Origin: Propionibacterium acidifaciens DSM 21887
GTDB taxonomy: Bacteria; Actinomycetota; Actinomycetes; Propionibacteriales; Propionibacteriaceae
Length of the DNA stretch: 64,000 bases
NCBI RefSeq assembly: GCF_000426605.1
Contig: NZ_AUFR01000001.1
Coordinates: 248,001-312,000 of the forward strand
Direction: 5' to 3'
Shown here: in pieces, positions 7,324 to 16,290 of the stretch
Layout of the letters: every line of letters begins with the position of its first letter
Position numbering within the stretch: position 1 is the stretch's first letter
The notes under the pieces: model-generated
Seen by the model: only the letters and a program-made list of their open reading frames with translations
Database searches by the model: none
What the model was told of the DNA's origin: nothing
Position numbers and translations under genes: made by a program

Positions 7324-8757
7324 GTGACCATCATTCCGAAGAAGCGGACCGTGCCGCTCGTCGTGCTGCTCGCGGCCGTCCTCGTCGCCGCGGGCGCCGT
7401 GGGATACGCGCTGCGCATGGCCGACCACGGCCTGCCCGGTGCGAGCGTCGCGGGCCGGTCGATCACCGGCAGGACCGCCGACCAAGTGCGCGAATCGGTC
7501 GAACAGCGCGCCGCCGACCTGTCCGTCGTCGTGACGATGGACGGCCAGGACCAGCGCATCCCCCTGTCCGAGCTCGGTGTGAGCATCGACGCCCAGGCCA
7601 CCGCCGACCGGGCCTTCGAGGCGAACGAGTCGATCGTCTCGCGCTTCGCCGCCCTCGTCCGCACGAAGGACACCCCGGCCGTCATCGTCGTCGACGAGGA
7701 CGCCCAGCGGACCCGCCTCGCCGGACTCGTGGCCGAGCACGGCGCCACGGCCAGGGACGCGTCCGTCTCGTTCTCGGACGAGGAGGAAGCCTTCACCGTC
7801 TCCCCCGGCGAGAAGGGCAGGGGCTACGACACGAACGCCGTCGCCGATGCGGCCGCCGAGGCCGGACGCTCGCTGAGCGGGCAGTCGCTGGCGCTGACGT
7901 TCACCGAGGTCGACCCCGCGGTCACCACCGAGCAGGCCCGCGGCACGGCCGACGCGGCGAACGCCCTCATCGCGCCGGAGGTCTCCGTGAACGGACAGGA
8001 CGGCGCCGTCATCGCCGCCACCGCCGCCGACAAGGCGTCCTGGGTGGTCACCACCGACGAGGACGGCCGTCCCGTCGATCCGGGCCTCGACCGGGACGCG
8101 GTCGCCGGCTGGGTGGGCTCCGCCGCCGCCAGCACCAACACGGCGCCCGTCAACGGCTCCCGCCTCGTGAGCGCCTCGGGCGAGGTGCTGCGCGTCACCG
8201 CTGAGGGCACCGACGGCAAGTCGGTCAACAACGCCGAGGCGATCACCGGGCAGCTCCTTGACGCGCTCGGCGCCGGGCGGCCCTACTCGGGCGCCTTCAC
8301 CTACGACACCGTCCCGGCGCAGAACACGGACAAGGTCATCGCCGCCGGCGCCGAGAACCTCGCCTACCAGGCCGCTCCGGGCGAACGCTGGATCGACATC
8401 GATCTCGGCAACGACACCGTCACCGCCTACGTCGGGGCGGACGCCCAGGCCACCATGCTCATGGTGCCCGGCAGACCGGGCATGGAGACCGTCACCGGCA
8501 CCTTCACGGTGTACCTCAAGTACGAGTCGCAGACGATGAGGGGCACCAACGCCGACGGTACGACGTGGACCGCGCCCGATGTGCAGTGGGTCAGCTACTT
8601 CCACGGCGACTACGCCCTGCACGCCGCGCCGTGGCAGCCCTCGTTCGGCTGGGACGGCCCGGGCGGTTCGCACGGCTGTGTCAACATGTCGACATCGGAT
8701 GCCGCGTACGTCTTCGACTTCGCGCCGGTCGGCACGACGGTGGTCAGCCACTACTGA
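7324..8757 (+). CDS. L,D-transpeptidase with PG_binding_4-type domains
   Basis: A 477-residue envelope enzyme expected to make 3-3 (L,D) cross-links in peptidoglycan. Residues about 9-26 are a membrane anchor after a short basic start. The middle (about 40-330) is rich in the repeated Thr/Asp/Ala pattern of PG_binding_4 domains found ahead of YkuD domains. The C-terminal YkuD catalytic domain has His433 (YALHAAPW) and the signature GGSHGCVNM with catalytic Cys452 and His450. The GTG start follows a leaderless -10 box and is supported by the anchor beginning right after it; an upstream in-frame start would add 13 residues. Downstream it converges on der across a hairpin. Confidence 0.9.
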   Translation: MTIIPKKRTVPLVVLLAAVLVAAGAVGYALRMADHGLPGASVAGRSITGRTADQVRESVEQRAADLSVVVTMDGQDQRIPLSELGVSIDAQATADRAFEANESIVSRFAALVRTKDTPAVIVVDEDAQRTRLAGLVAEHGATARDASVSFSDEEEAFTVSPGEKGRGYDTNAVADAAAEAGRSLSGQSLALTFTEVDPAVTTEQARGTADAANALIAPEVSVNGQDGAVIAATAADKASWVVTTDEDGRPVDPGLDRDAVAGWVGSAAASTNTAPVNGSRLVSASGEVLRVTAEGTDGKSVNNAEAITGQLLDALGAGRPYSGAFTYDTVPAQNTDKVIAAGAENLAYQAAPGERWIDIDLGNDTVTAYVGADAQATMLMVPGRPGMETVTGTFTVYLKYESQTMRGTNADGTTWTAPDVQWVSYFHGDYALHAAPWQPSFGWDGPGGSHGCVNMSTSDAAYVFDFAPVGTTVVSHY

Positions 8758-8872
8758 GCGCACCGCCGACGGCGCCCGGCCCCGGACGGGCCCATCGTCC
8801 GCCCCGATCGTGCGCCGGCCCCGGATCATGTCCGAGGGGCGCCGCAGCCGTGAGGCGGGAGGCGTGGACGAA

Positions 8873-8900
8873 CCCGGCCGGCGGGGCACCACCGGCCGGG
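8873..8900. terminator. GC-rich hairpin between convergent genes, probable terminator
   Basis: CCCGGCCGG at 8873-8881 pairs perfectly with 8892-8900 across a ten-base loop. It sits between the L,D-transpeptidase stop and the der stop, so it could end transcription from both sides. Confidence 0.5.
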
Positions 8901-8909
8901 CGGGCACGG

Positions 8910-10262
8910 TCAGCGATCCCTGCGCCCGGCCCTGGCCCGCACCTCGACGTGCACCGGGGAGCCCGCGAAGCCGAACTCCTCGCGCAGGCGGCGCTCGACG
9001 AACCGCACGTAGCCGGCGTCCAGCCGGCCCGAGGTGAACAGGACGACAGTGGGCGGGCGGCTCTGCGTCTGAGTGCCGAAGAGGATGCGCGGCTGCTTCC
9101 CGCCGCGCACCGGGTGCGGGTTGGCCGCGACGATGCGCCCGAGGAAGGCGTTGAGCCTGCCGGTGGGGATGCGGATCCCCCAGCCCTCCAGCGCGACATC
9201 GACGGCCCTGGCAAGGCGCTGCACGCCCCGGCCGGTCAGCGCCGAGATGTTGACGGTGGGCGCCCAGGACCAGGCCCGCAGGTCGCGCTCGATCTCGCGT
9301 TCGAGATAGCGCTGGCGCTCCTCGTCGAGCAGGTCCCATTTGTTGAAGACGATGACCGTGCCGCGTCCGGCCTCCTCGACCCCGGAGAGGATCTTGAGGT
9401 CCTGCTCGCTGACGGGCTCGGAGGCGTCGATGACGACGACGCAGACCTCGGCCCGCTCGATGGCCGCCTGGGTGCGCAGCCAGGCGTAGTACTCCGAGCC
9501 GCTGGCCTCCTTGACACGGCGGCGGATGCCGGCGGTGTCGATGAGGCGGAAGGGCTCGCCCCCGATCTCAACGAGCTCGTCGACGGGGTCGACGGTGGTG
9601 CCCGAGACGTCGGAGACGACGGAGCGCTCGGCGCGGGCCAGTTTGTTGAGCAGGGAGCTCTTGCCGACGTTCGGCCTGCCGATGATGGCGACGCGGTGCG
9701 GGCCGGACTCCCCGTCCGAGGGGGCCGCGGCGCCACGAGCGGGCAGCACGTCGAGCAGGTGGTCGAGCAGCTCGCCCGAACCGCGTCCGTGAAGGGCCGA
9801 GACCGGATGGGGCTCGCCCAGACCGAGGTTCCACATGGCCGCGGCGTCGGCCTCGAACTGGGGGGCGTCGACCTTGTTGGCCGCCAGGACGACGGGCTTG
9901 CGGGAGCGGCGCAGGACGCGCACGACGGCCTCGTCCTCGTCGGTGGTGCCGACCGTGGCGTCGACGACGAACAGCACCGCGTCGGCCAACGAGATGGCCA
10001 TCTCGGCCTGCTCGGCGATCATGGCGGTCATGCCGCGGGCATCGGAGACCCAGCCGCCGGTGTCGACGAGCACGAATTCGCGGCCGGCCCACTCGGCGTC
10101 GTAGCTGACGCGGTCGCGGGTGACGCCCGGGATGTCCTGCACGACGGCCTCGCGGCGGCCGAGGATGCGGTTGACGAGGGTCGACTTGCCCACGTTCGGT
10201 CGTCCGACGACCGCCACGACCGGGCGGGCGGGCGCTGCTGCTTCGGATGCGGGCTCGGACAT
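8910..10262 (-). CDS. der: Ribosome-assembly GTPase Der (EngA)
   Basis: A 450-residue GTPase with two tandem G domains and a C-terminal KH-like domain, needed for 50S subunit maturation. The first P-loop is GRPNVGKST at residues 20-28, with DTGGW and NKVD motifs; the second P-loop GRPNVGKSS is near residue 191, with DTAGIRRR and NKWDL. ATG 10262 is preferred over an in-frame TTG three codons earlier. It is downstream of cmk by 82 bases and on the same strand, and tyrA lies beyond cmk: the tyrA-cmk-der order is common in actinobacteria. Confidence 0.95.
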   Translation of the reverse strand: MSEPASEAAAPARPVVAVVGRPNVGKSTLVNRILGRREAVVQDIPGVTRDRVSYDAEWAGREFVLVDTGGWVSDARGMTAMIAEQAEMAISLADAVLFVVDATVGTTDEDEAVVRVLRRSRKPVVLAANKVDAPQFEADAAAMWNLGLGEPHPVSALHGRGSGELLDHLLDVLPARGAAAPSDGESGPHRVAIIGRPNVGKSSLLNKLARAERSVVSDVSGTTVDPVDELVEIGGEPFRLIDTAGIRRRVKEASGSEYYAWLRTQAAIERAEVCVVVIDASEPVSEQDLKILSGVEEAGRGTVIVFNKWDLLDEERQRYLEREIERDLRAWSWAPTVNISALTGRGVQRLARAVDVALEGWGIRIPTGRLNAFLGRIVAANPHPVRGGKQPRILFGTQTQSRPPTVVLFTSGRLDAGYVRFVERRLREEFGFAGSPVHVEVRARAGRRDR

Positions 10263-10344
10263 GACCCCCAACCTACTGGGTCGGAGAAGCGGTGCGACCC
10301 GGCATGCGTGGCATGTCGCCGCTCGCTCCCCCGCCCGGGACCGT

Positions 10345-11016
10345 TCATCCCAGGGACCCCGGCACCATCGCGATGACCGCTGCGATGACCTCGTCGAGGC
10401 CGAGGCGGGTGGTGTCCAGCAGCGTGACGCCCTCGGCCGGGGTCCCGAACCGGCTCACGGTCGAATCCTTGCGGTCTCGGTCGACGATCGACGAGACGAC
10501 GCGCTCGTGCCCGGCCGCCCCGGCAAGCTCGGCCTCGCGGCGGGCGATGCGCTCCACCGGGTCGGCCACCATGAGCAGGCGCAGCTGGGCGGTCGGCCAC
10601 ACGACCGTTGTGACGTCGCGCCCCTCGGCCACGATGCGGCCCGAGGCCGCGATGATGTTCCGCATCCGGCCGGTGAGCAGCTCGCGGATCGGGATGACGC
10701 GGGCCACCGCGCTCACGAGGTCGGCGATGACCGGTTCGCGGATGGCGGCGGTGACGTCGTGCCCGTCGACCGTGACGCGCGGGTCGGTCGGGTCGAGGCC
10801 CATGAGCAGCTCGGCGCCCCTGGCGCGCTCCAGCATGGCGTCGGGGCTCGTCATGTCGACGTCGTCGACCATGCAGGCCCAGCTCACCGCCCGGTACATG
10901 GCGCCGGTGTCGAGGTAGTCCAGCCCGAGCCTGGCGGCCACTCCCCTGGCGGTCGACGACTTGCCGGCCCCGCTGGGCCCGTCGATGGCGATGACGAGTT
11001 CGCGTGCCTGGGCCAT
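10345..11016 (-). CDS. cmk: Cytidylate kinase
   Basis: A 223-residue enzyme that phosphorylates CMP and dCMP to the diphosphates. The P-loop [10 protein letters not shown] is at residues 12-21, followed by [14 protein letters not shown], the usual CMP-kinase sequence, and [14 protein letters not shown] 11016 is preceded by AAGGAG with eight-base spacing; a GTG three codons upstream has no spacing for that site. It lies directly before der in the same direction. Confidence 0.95.
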   Translation of the reverse strand: MAQARELVIAIDGPSGAGKSSTARGVAARLGLDYLDTGAMYRAVSWACMVDDVDMTSPDAMLERARGAELLMGLDPTDPRVTVDGHDVTAAIREPVIADLVSAVARVIPIRELLTGRMRNIIAASGRIVAEGRDVTTVVWPTAQLRLLMVADPVERIARREAELAGAAGHERVVSSIVDRDRKDSTVSRFGTPAEGVTLLDTTRLGLDEVIAAVIAMVPGSLG

Positions 11017-11444
11017 GGGATGCACTCCTTGCTCGGTGGTTCCGCCGGCCCCGGTCGGGCGTACCGGCTGGCCCTCAGACTAGAGCCGTGGGCGGCCCGG
11101 CGCATGCCGACGGGCGGGCCGGGGCCGAGGCCCGCACCGGTCGGGGCGTCCGCCCCGGGCCTTCACGAGGAATGCGGGCTCGGCGACGCCCCGACGACTC
11201 GGTGCGCCGCGTCCCGCACCGTGCCGCGCTCTGCGCATGCCCTCGGCGACGGGCCCGGACGGGGCCGGTGATCGGGGCGAGGCGCTCGGCCCGTCCCGTC
11301 GCCTCGTCGGTGGCTGACGGCATGATGTCTCGCCCCTGTCCGCTCGACGGTCCGGGGCGTCCCCATGCGGTGTGTCGAGGTGGTGCGTCGAGCGGCGGCG
11401 GGCGGTCCCCCGGTGGGTTGCGGTCGTAGCGGGCCTGCGGCGTC
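11017..11444. other. 428-base gap between tyrA and cmk
   Basis: I find no coding frame with convincing start, codon bias or recognisable protein here. An imperfect GC-rich inverted repeat with about ten paired positions around 11258-11296 might be a terminator for tyrA. Confidence 0.3.
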
Positions 11445-12527
11445 TCACTCCCGCAGCGACCAGCCCTTCGCGTCCATCGTCTCCCGCAGGTCCTGGGCCT
11501 GCTCGGCCTCGACGGCGATCGACAGGTAGCCGACCTCGCGGTCCTGGCCGTGCTCGATCGACAGGTCCTCGACGTTGACGCCCTGCCCCATGATGTCGAC
11601 GAAGAGCCTGGCCAGCGCGCCGGGAGCGTCGGGGATCTCGACGACGACCCGCTCCAGCGCCTTGTCGGACCGGCGCCCGTGCTTGCCGGGCAGCGCGGCC
11701 GCGCCGGCCCGGCCGCGGGCGATGAGCTCGCCGACGGTCCTCACGTCGTCCAGCCCGTCGATGACCCGGTCGAGGTCATCGCGGATGGCCCTGAGCTGGG
11801 TGGTGATCTCGGCGCGGTTGCCCGTGATGATCTGGCGCCACAGGCCGGGATCGGAGCCCGCGATGCGGGTGACGTCACGCACCCCCTGCCCGGCCAGACG
11901 CAGGTCCTCGGGCGGCGCGTCCGCCAGCCGGGCCGCGGTGAGCGAGCTCATGATCTGCGGAACGTGGCTGATCTCGGCGACGGCCCGGTCGTGGTCGGCC
12001 GGTGCGAGGCGCACGAGCCGCGCCCCGCAGATGCCGATGAGCTGCTCGACCCGCCGCACGGCCTCCGGCGAGCCGGTGCCGTCGGCGATCACCCAGGTGC
12101 GGTCGGCGAACAGACGCGGGCTCGCGGTGAGCGGCCCCGAGAACTCGGAGCCCGCCATCGGGTGCGAGCCGACGTAGCGGCCCAGGTCCGTGCCCATCGC
12201 CTCCAGGTCGGCCAGGACCGGCTGCTTGACGCTCGCCACGTCGGTGACGACGGCGTTGCGGTAGTGCGAGAGGGCGCGGGCAACGGTGGGAGCGACGACG
12301 GCCGGCGGGACGGCCACGACGACGAGCCGCACGGTGGTGGCCAGCGGAGTCCCGACCGAGCCCGCGCCGATCCCCGCCGCGACGACGGCATGGGAGCGGT
12401 AGCGGTCGCGCAGCCGCACGTCGACGCCGGCCCCGGTGAGCGCGCAGCCGATCGAGGCCCCGATGAGGCCCGCACCGATGACGACGGTGGGGCTGAGCTC
12501 CGGGGCGTCGGGGTGCTTCGACGCCAT
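11445..12527 (-). CDS. tyrA: Prephenate dehydrogenase with C-terminal ACT domain
   Basis: A 360-residue NAD-dependent enzyme of tyrosine synthesis converting prephenate to 4-hydroxyphenylpyruvate. The Rossmann motif VVIGAGLIGASIG is near residue 15, the substrate-site motif SHPMAGSEFSG is in the middle, and a C-terminal ACT domain (about 285-360, starting VVVEIPDAPGALARL) probably gives feedback control. The start ATG shares one base with the prcA stop (TGATG), so translation is likely coupled to the proteasome genes, an unusual partner. In many actinobacteria tyrA is followed by cmk and der, as here. Confidence 0.93.
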   Translation of the reverse strand: MASKHPDAPELSPTVVIGAGLIGASIGCALTGAGVDVRLRDRYRSHAVVAAGIGAGSVGTPLATTVRLVVVAVPPAVVAPTVARALSHYRNAVVTDVASVKQPVLADLEAMGTDLGRYVGSHPMAGSEFSGPLTASPRLFADRTWVIADGTGSPEAVRRVEQLIGICGARLVRLAPADHDRAVAEISHVPQIMSSLTAARLADAPPEDLRLAGQGVRDVTRIAGSDPGLWRQIITGNRAEITTQLRAIRDDLDRVIDGLDDVRTVGELIARGRAGAAALPGKHGRRSDKALERVVVEIPDAPGALARLFVDIMGQGVNVEDLSIEHGQDREVGYLSIAVEAEQAQDLRETMDAKGWSLRE

Positions 12528-13216
12528 CAGGCCTCGTCCCCCACGAGCCCGGCGATGCGCTCCGCGTCCAAGCGCACGAAGGCGCGCCGGCCCAGCCTCG
12601 AGCGGTCGAGCAGGGCGACCTCGAGATCGCCGGCGTTCGCCTCGCCCCCGACGCGCAGGGCCGCGACGGCCGAGCGCAGCGCCTCGGCCAGGGAGCCGTC
12701 CGCGTCGTGGCGGCCCTCCATGGCCTCGACGACGGGCTCGGCATGGCCGCCCATGACGGCGAAGTCCCGGGCCTGGAGGATCGAGCCGTCGAAGTCGATG
12801 ACGAACAACCGGTCGCGCCCGGGGGCCTCGCCCACCTCGGCGACGCACAGCTGCACCTCGAAGGGCTTGTCGGCCCCGGAGCTGAAGGACGCGCCGAGCA
12901 GCTGGGCGTAGGAGTTGGCCAGGCCGCGGGAGGTCACGTCGGCGCGGTCGTAGGCGTAGCCGCGCAGGTCGGCGTAGCGGATGCCCTGCACGCGCAGCGC
13001 CTCGAACTCGTTGTAGCGCCCCACCGCGGCGAAACCGATGCGGTCGTAGATCTCGGAGATCTTGTGGAGGCTGACCGAGGGGTTCTCGGCGACGAGGGCG
13101 ATCCCGTCGGCGCAGCGCGCAGCGATGACCGAACGGCCTCGGGCGATGCCCTTGCGCGCGAAATCCGCCCGGTCCTGCATCATCTGGTCGGGCGAGACGT
13201 AGAACGGCATGCTCAT
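12527..13216 (-). CDS. prcA: 20S proteasome alpha subunit
   Basis: A 229-residue alpha-type proteasome subunit, forming the outer, gating rings of the core particle. The N-terminal gate region (MSMPFYVSPDQMMQDRADFARKG, in part) and the following RGRSVIAARCADGIALVAENPS stretch are typical of actinobacterial PrcA. It overlaps the prcB stop by four bases (ATGA) and tyrA by one base, so prcB-prcA-tyrA form a coupled unit. The genes for the ATPase Mpa/ARC, Pup, Dop and PafA, normally around prcBA, are absent from this window. Confidence 0.95.
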   Translation of the reverse strand: MSMPFYVSPDQMMQDRADFARKGIARGRSVIAARCADGIALVAENPSVSLHKISEIYDRIGFAAVGRYNEFEALRVQGIRYADLRGYAYDRADVTSRGLANSYAQLLGASFSSGADKPFEVQLCVAEVGEAPGRDRLFVIDFDGSILQARDFAVMGGHAEPVVEAMEGRHDADGSLAEALRSAVAALRVGGEANAGDLEVALLDRSRLGRRAFVRLDAERIAGLVGDEA

Positions 13217-14046
13217 CGGCCGGCCTCCTCTCCTCCGTGCGCGCCGCCGGGCGCGGCCCTGCGCTCGTCGAGCATGGCGGCGGCGAGCTCGCCGATGCGC
13301 TCGGGCGTCCACTCGTCGAGGCCGTCCGGGCCGACCGAGGCGATCGTCGGGTAGATGGCGCGCACGACGTCCGGCCCGCCGGTGGCGGAGTCGTCGTCGG
13401 CCGCGTCGAACAGGGCCTGGAGGGCGACCGTCGCGGCCTGCTCCCGGTCGAGCCCGGGACGGTGGAGCTTCTTCAGCGAGCCGCGGGCGAACGCCGCGCC
13501 GGAGCCGATGCAGGCGAAGGACTCCTCGTCGTAGTGTCCGCCGGTGGCGTCGTATCCGACGATCCGCCCGGCGCCCGTCCGCTCGTCCCAACCGGCGAGC
13601 AGCGGGACGACGACGAAGCCCTGCATGGCCAGCCCTAGGTGATCGCGGATCATGCCGCCGAGACGGTTCGCCTTGCCGTCGAAGCTCAAGGGGGCGCCCT
13701 CGATCTTCTCGTAGTGGGCGAGCTCGACGCCGAACAGCTTCGCCAGGTCGACGGCGAAACCGGCCGAGCCGGCGATGCCGATGAGGGTGCTCTCGTCGGC
13801 GGCGAAGACCTTGCGGATGTCGCGCTGGGCGATCTGGTTGCCCTGGGTGGCGCGCCGGTCGCCCGCCATGAGGACGCCCTCGGCGTGGACGAGCGCGAGC
13901 ACGGTCGTGCCGCCGGCGGCGAGCTGCTCGCCCCTGCCGGCGTGCGGGAGGGCGTCGGGCCTGGTGCGGGAGACGAGATCGGCGAAGGACTCGTTGGCCC
14001 GCGTCCAGAACGACTCCGGATCATGGGGAATGGTGTGAGGGATCAT
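13213..14046 (-). CDS. prcB: 20S proteasome beta subunit (catalytic)
   Basis: A 277-residue beta-type subunit carrying the peptidase active site. A propeptide of about 46 residues ends in LAAGG and is removed to expose the N-terminal nucleophile Thr47 (GGTTVLALVH). Asp and Lys of the active site follow in MAGDRRAT and DIRKVF. The gene is 22 bases downstream of trmI. In that gap TAGGCT (minus strand, 14054-14059) lies seven bases ahead of the ATG, so prcB probably also has its own leaderless transcript. In mycobacteria mpa, dop and pup lie between trmI and prcB; here they are missing. Confidence 0.95.
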   Translation of the reverse strand: MIPHTIPHDPESFWTRANESFADLVSRTRPDALPHAGRGEQLAAGGTTVLALVHAEGVLMAGDRRATQGNQIAQRDIRKVFAADESTLIGIAGSAGFAVDLAKLFGVELAHYEKIEGAPLSFDGKANRLGGMIRDHLGLAMQGFVVVPLLAGWDERTGAGRIVGYDATGGHYDEESFACIGSGAAFARGSLKKLHRPGLDREQAATVALQALFDAADDDSATGGPDVVRAIYPTIASVGPDGLDEWTPERIGELAAAMLDERRAAPGGAHGGEEAGR

Positions 14047-14053
14047 CGCAGCC

Positions 14054-14059
14054 AGCCTA
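14054..14059 (-). promoter_or_regulatory. -10 box for a leaderless prcB transcript
   Basis: Read on the minus strand this is TAGGCT, followed by seven bases and the prcB ATG at 14046. It lies inside the 22-base gap after trmI, so prcBA-tyrA could be transcribed apart from trmI. Confidence 0.5.
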
Positions 14060-14068
14060 TCGGGCGCG

Positions 14069-15064
14069 TCAGCGGACGCGGCGGCGCAGCGCCTTGCGGA
14101 CCGCGGGGGCGATCCGGTCGGAGTCGTCGGCGGCGCGGCGCCTGTTGGCCTCGAGGTGCTCGGCGGCGACGGTGCGCGGGACCGGCCCGTGGTAGTCAGG
14201 GCCGTAGGCGCCCGGCGCGGGGCGGCGCTTCCTGACCGGGGCGAGCACGCCGGGGGCCATGCGCCGGCTCACGATGAGGAAGCCGGTGTGGGCGCTCGTG
14301 CCGTGGCCGGGCCGGATCGCCAGCCCCTCGGCGTGCCACTCGCGCACCGTGGTCTCGGTGATGGTCGGCTCGGTGAAGCCCCCGTGGTGACGCAGCTGGT
14401 CGGCGACGCAGCCCATCTGGGTGGTCGTCGTGACGTAGCAGCACAGCAGACCCCCGGGCACGAGGCGCTCGGCGACGGCGTCGATGCAGTCCCATGGCCT
14501 CAGCATGTCGAGGATCGCCCGGTCGACGGGCTCATCGGCGATCGTCTCCACGAGGCCGCCGACGGTGACCGTCCAGCCCGGGTGGGGCCCTCCGAGGAAC
14601 TCCTCGACGTTGCCGAGCGCCACCTGGGCGAACTCATCACGGCGCTCGTAGGAGTGCAGCGTGCCGGTCGGCCCGATGGCGCGCAGCAGGTACAGGCTCA
14701 GGGCCCCCGAACCGACCCCCGACTCCAGCACGCGGGCGCCGGGGAAGACATCGGCCCACAGCACGATCTGCGCCGCGTCCTTCGGGTAGATGACGGCGGC
14801 CTCGCGCGGCATCGACACGGTGTACTCGTGGAGCAACGGGCGGAAGACGGTGAACTCCAGGCCGCCGACCGTGCTCACGACGACGCCCTGCGGGCGTCCG
14901 ATGATGTCGTCGTGGGCCAGGGCGCCCTTCGTGGTGTGGAAGATCCTGCCGGGCTCGAGCAGCAGCGTGTGGCGGTGCCCCCTCATGTCGGCCAGCGTCA
15001 CCCGCTCGCCCGCATGGAGCGGCCCGCGCCGAACGCCGGACAGTTCTGCTGGATCGATGCTCAT
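14069..15064 (-). CDS. trmI: tRNA (adenine-N1)-methyltransferase TrmI
   Basis: A 331-residue SAM-dependent enzyme expected to make m1A58 in the T-loop of tRNAs. The SAM-binding motif VLESGVGSGALSLYL and the family stretches IIGRPQG and DMLRPWD are clear, as in Mycobacterium Rv2118c. A GGAGGGG ribosome-binding site precedes ATG 15064. A probable -10 box TACTCT (minus strand, 15112-15117) gives a leader of about 40 nt. The C-terminal 60 residues are basic, which suits tRNA binding. Its neighbour prcB matches the conserved trmI-proteasome linkage of actinobacteria. Confidence 0.93.
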   Translation of the reverse strand: MSIDPAELSGVRRGPLHAGERVTLADMRGHRHTLLLEPGRIFHTTKGALAHDDIIGRPQGVVVSTVGGLEFTVFRPLLHEYTVSMPREAAVIYPKDAAQIVLWADVFPGARVLESGVGSGALSLYLLRAIGPTGTLHSYERRDEFAQVALGNVEEFLGGPHPGWTVTVGGLVETIADEPVDRAILDMLRPWDCIDAVAERLVPGGLLCCYVTTTTQMGCVADQLRHHGGFTEPTITETTVREWHAEGLAIRPGHGTSAHTGFLIVSRRMAPGVLAPVRKRRPAPGAYGPDYHGPVPRTVAAEHLEANRRRAADDSDRIAPAVRKALRRRVR

Positions 15065-15182
15065 GGGCCCCTCCGTGGTTCACCGGTCCCCGCGAACGGG
15101 ACCGGGTGCCAAGAGTAGTTGGCCTCCCCCGGTCGAGTGAGGGAGCTCCCGGCCCATCCCGCCCCCATCCCGTCGTTCCCGG

Positions 15183-15222
15183 TTCCCACCTCATTCCCAC
15201 CTCACCTGTGCGTTCCCACCTC
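15183..15222. repeat. Three TTCCCACCTC direct repeats in the trmI-HAD gap
   Basis: The ten-base unit occurs at 15183-15192, 15194-15203 and 15213-15222, the first two as an 11-bp tandem. An inverted copy of its core (GGTGGGAA) is at 15254-15261. The repeats lie upstream of trmI and downstream of the HAD gene, so they could be operator sites for trmI-prcBA. No coding frame is supported in 15065-15367. Confidence 0.55.
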
Positions 15223-15367
15223 GGACATGGCCCGGGTGGCAACACGAAAGTGGGGTGGGAACGGCAGAGGCGGTGGCGGTGCGGCTTCCCGGGAGGCCTC
15301 GGACGACATGATCCGCGGGTCGATGCGACCCCTGGTGAGGGCCACCGGGTGCGGTCCTCGGCGGGCT

Positions 15368-16120
15368 TCACCGGGCGCGGCCCGTGACGTCCACGGGGGC
15401 CGGCTCAGCGAGGTGCTCGTGGACGGCCCGCTCCAGCTCCTCGACGGTCAGGCCCTCCAGCGTGGTGCGGCGCAGCTGACCGGGGGCCGGCGGCAGCGGC
15501 ACGACCGACGGCACGCCCACGACGAGCGCCCCGGCGCGCCGTCCCGATTCGCACCCGGTCGGCGAGTCCTCGATGACGACGCAGCGGTGCGGGCGGACGT
15601 CGAGCATGCGCGCGGCGAGGAGGTAGCCGTCCGGGTCCGGTTTCCCGTGGTCGATCATCGGCCCGGTGACGAGCGCGTCGAATGCGTCGGCGGCCCCGAT
15701 CACCTCGAGTCCGGCCTCGACGAGGCGGGCCTGGCTGGCCGAGACGACGGCGTTCGGGACGCCGGCGGCGCGCACCCGCTCCAGCAGCTCCAGTACGCCG
15801 GGCATGGGCCCGCCGGATGCGCGCAGGCGGCGCACGACGATGCCGGTGACCTCATCGTAGACGCCCCAGGCGGTCAGCGACGGGTCGACGCCGTACTCGA
15901 CGAGCCTGTCGCGCATCGCACCGCCCGAGGTCGTCCAGGCGGCCCCGGCGTAGCCGCGGGCCTCCTCGGGCGGCCATGGCGCGCCATGGCCGGTCACGTA
16001 CTCGGTCTCGGCGTCGAACCACATCGGTTCGGTGTTGACCAGGGTGCCGTCGAAGTCCCACAGCACCGCCTCGAGGGCGCGCGGACGGTTCGCATCGGTC
16101 GTGTCGGCTGAGTGGGTCAC
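15368..16120 (-). CDS. HAD-superfamily hydrolase, beta-phosphoglucomutase/phosphatase-like
   Basis: A 250-residue cytoplasmic HAD hydrolase. Motif I is VLWDFDGTLVNTEP with nucleophile Asp22 and Asp24; motif II Ser is in VVSASQARL; motif III Lys is in GKPDPDGYLLA; motif IV is VVIEDSPTGCESG. A helical cap lies between motifs I and II, as in subfamily I phosphatases and beta-phosphoglucomutases. The substrate is unknown. GTG 16120 is the most likely start; longer in-frame extensions exist but read as GC-rich filler. It is transcribed away from the divergent S49 peptidase gene. Confidence 0.85.
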   Translation of the reverse strand: MTHSADTTDANRPRALEAVLWDFDGTLVNTEPMWFDAETEYVTGHGAPWPPEEARGYAGAAWTTSGGAMRDRLVEYGVDPSLTAWGVYDEVTGIVVRRLRASGGPMPGVLELLERVRAAGVPNAVVSASQARLVEAGLEVIGAADAFDALVTGPMIDHGKPDPDGYLLAARMLDVRPHRCVVIEDSPTGCESGRRAGALVVGVPSVVPLPPAPGQLRRTTLEGLTVEELERAVHEHLAEPAPVDVTGRAR

Positions 16121-16290
16121 GGAACGCCATTCTTCCAGCCCACGGAACGGCGCTCCTCCGGCCCATCGGCCCGGCCCGGGCGCTGGCCAGACCGCCATCG
16201 GTCCGGCTACCCTTCCCATACCCGTCCTGCAAGCGGTCATACGACAAATCGCCATGCCGATCCGGCCGCACCGAACCCGAAGGAGAAGCA

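Noticed and set aside
15183-15261. MraZ-type boxes (GTGGGA repeats) upstream of trmI
   Set aside because: MraZ boxes have a strict 10-bp period and lie upstream of the cell-wall/division cluster; here the spacing is 11 and 19 and no mraZ is present.
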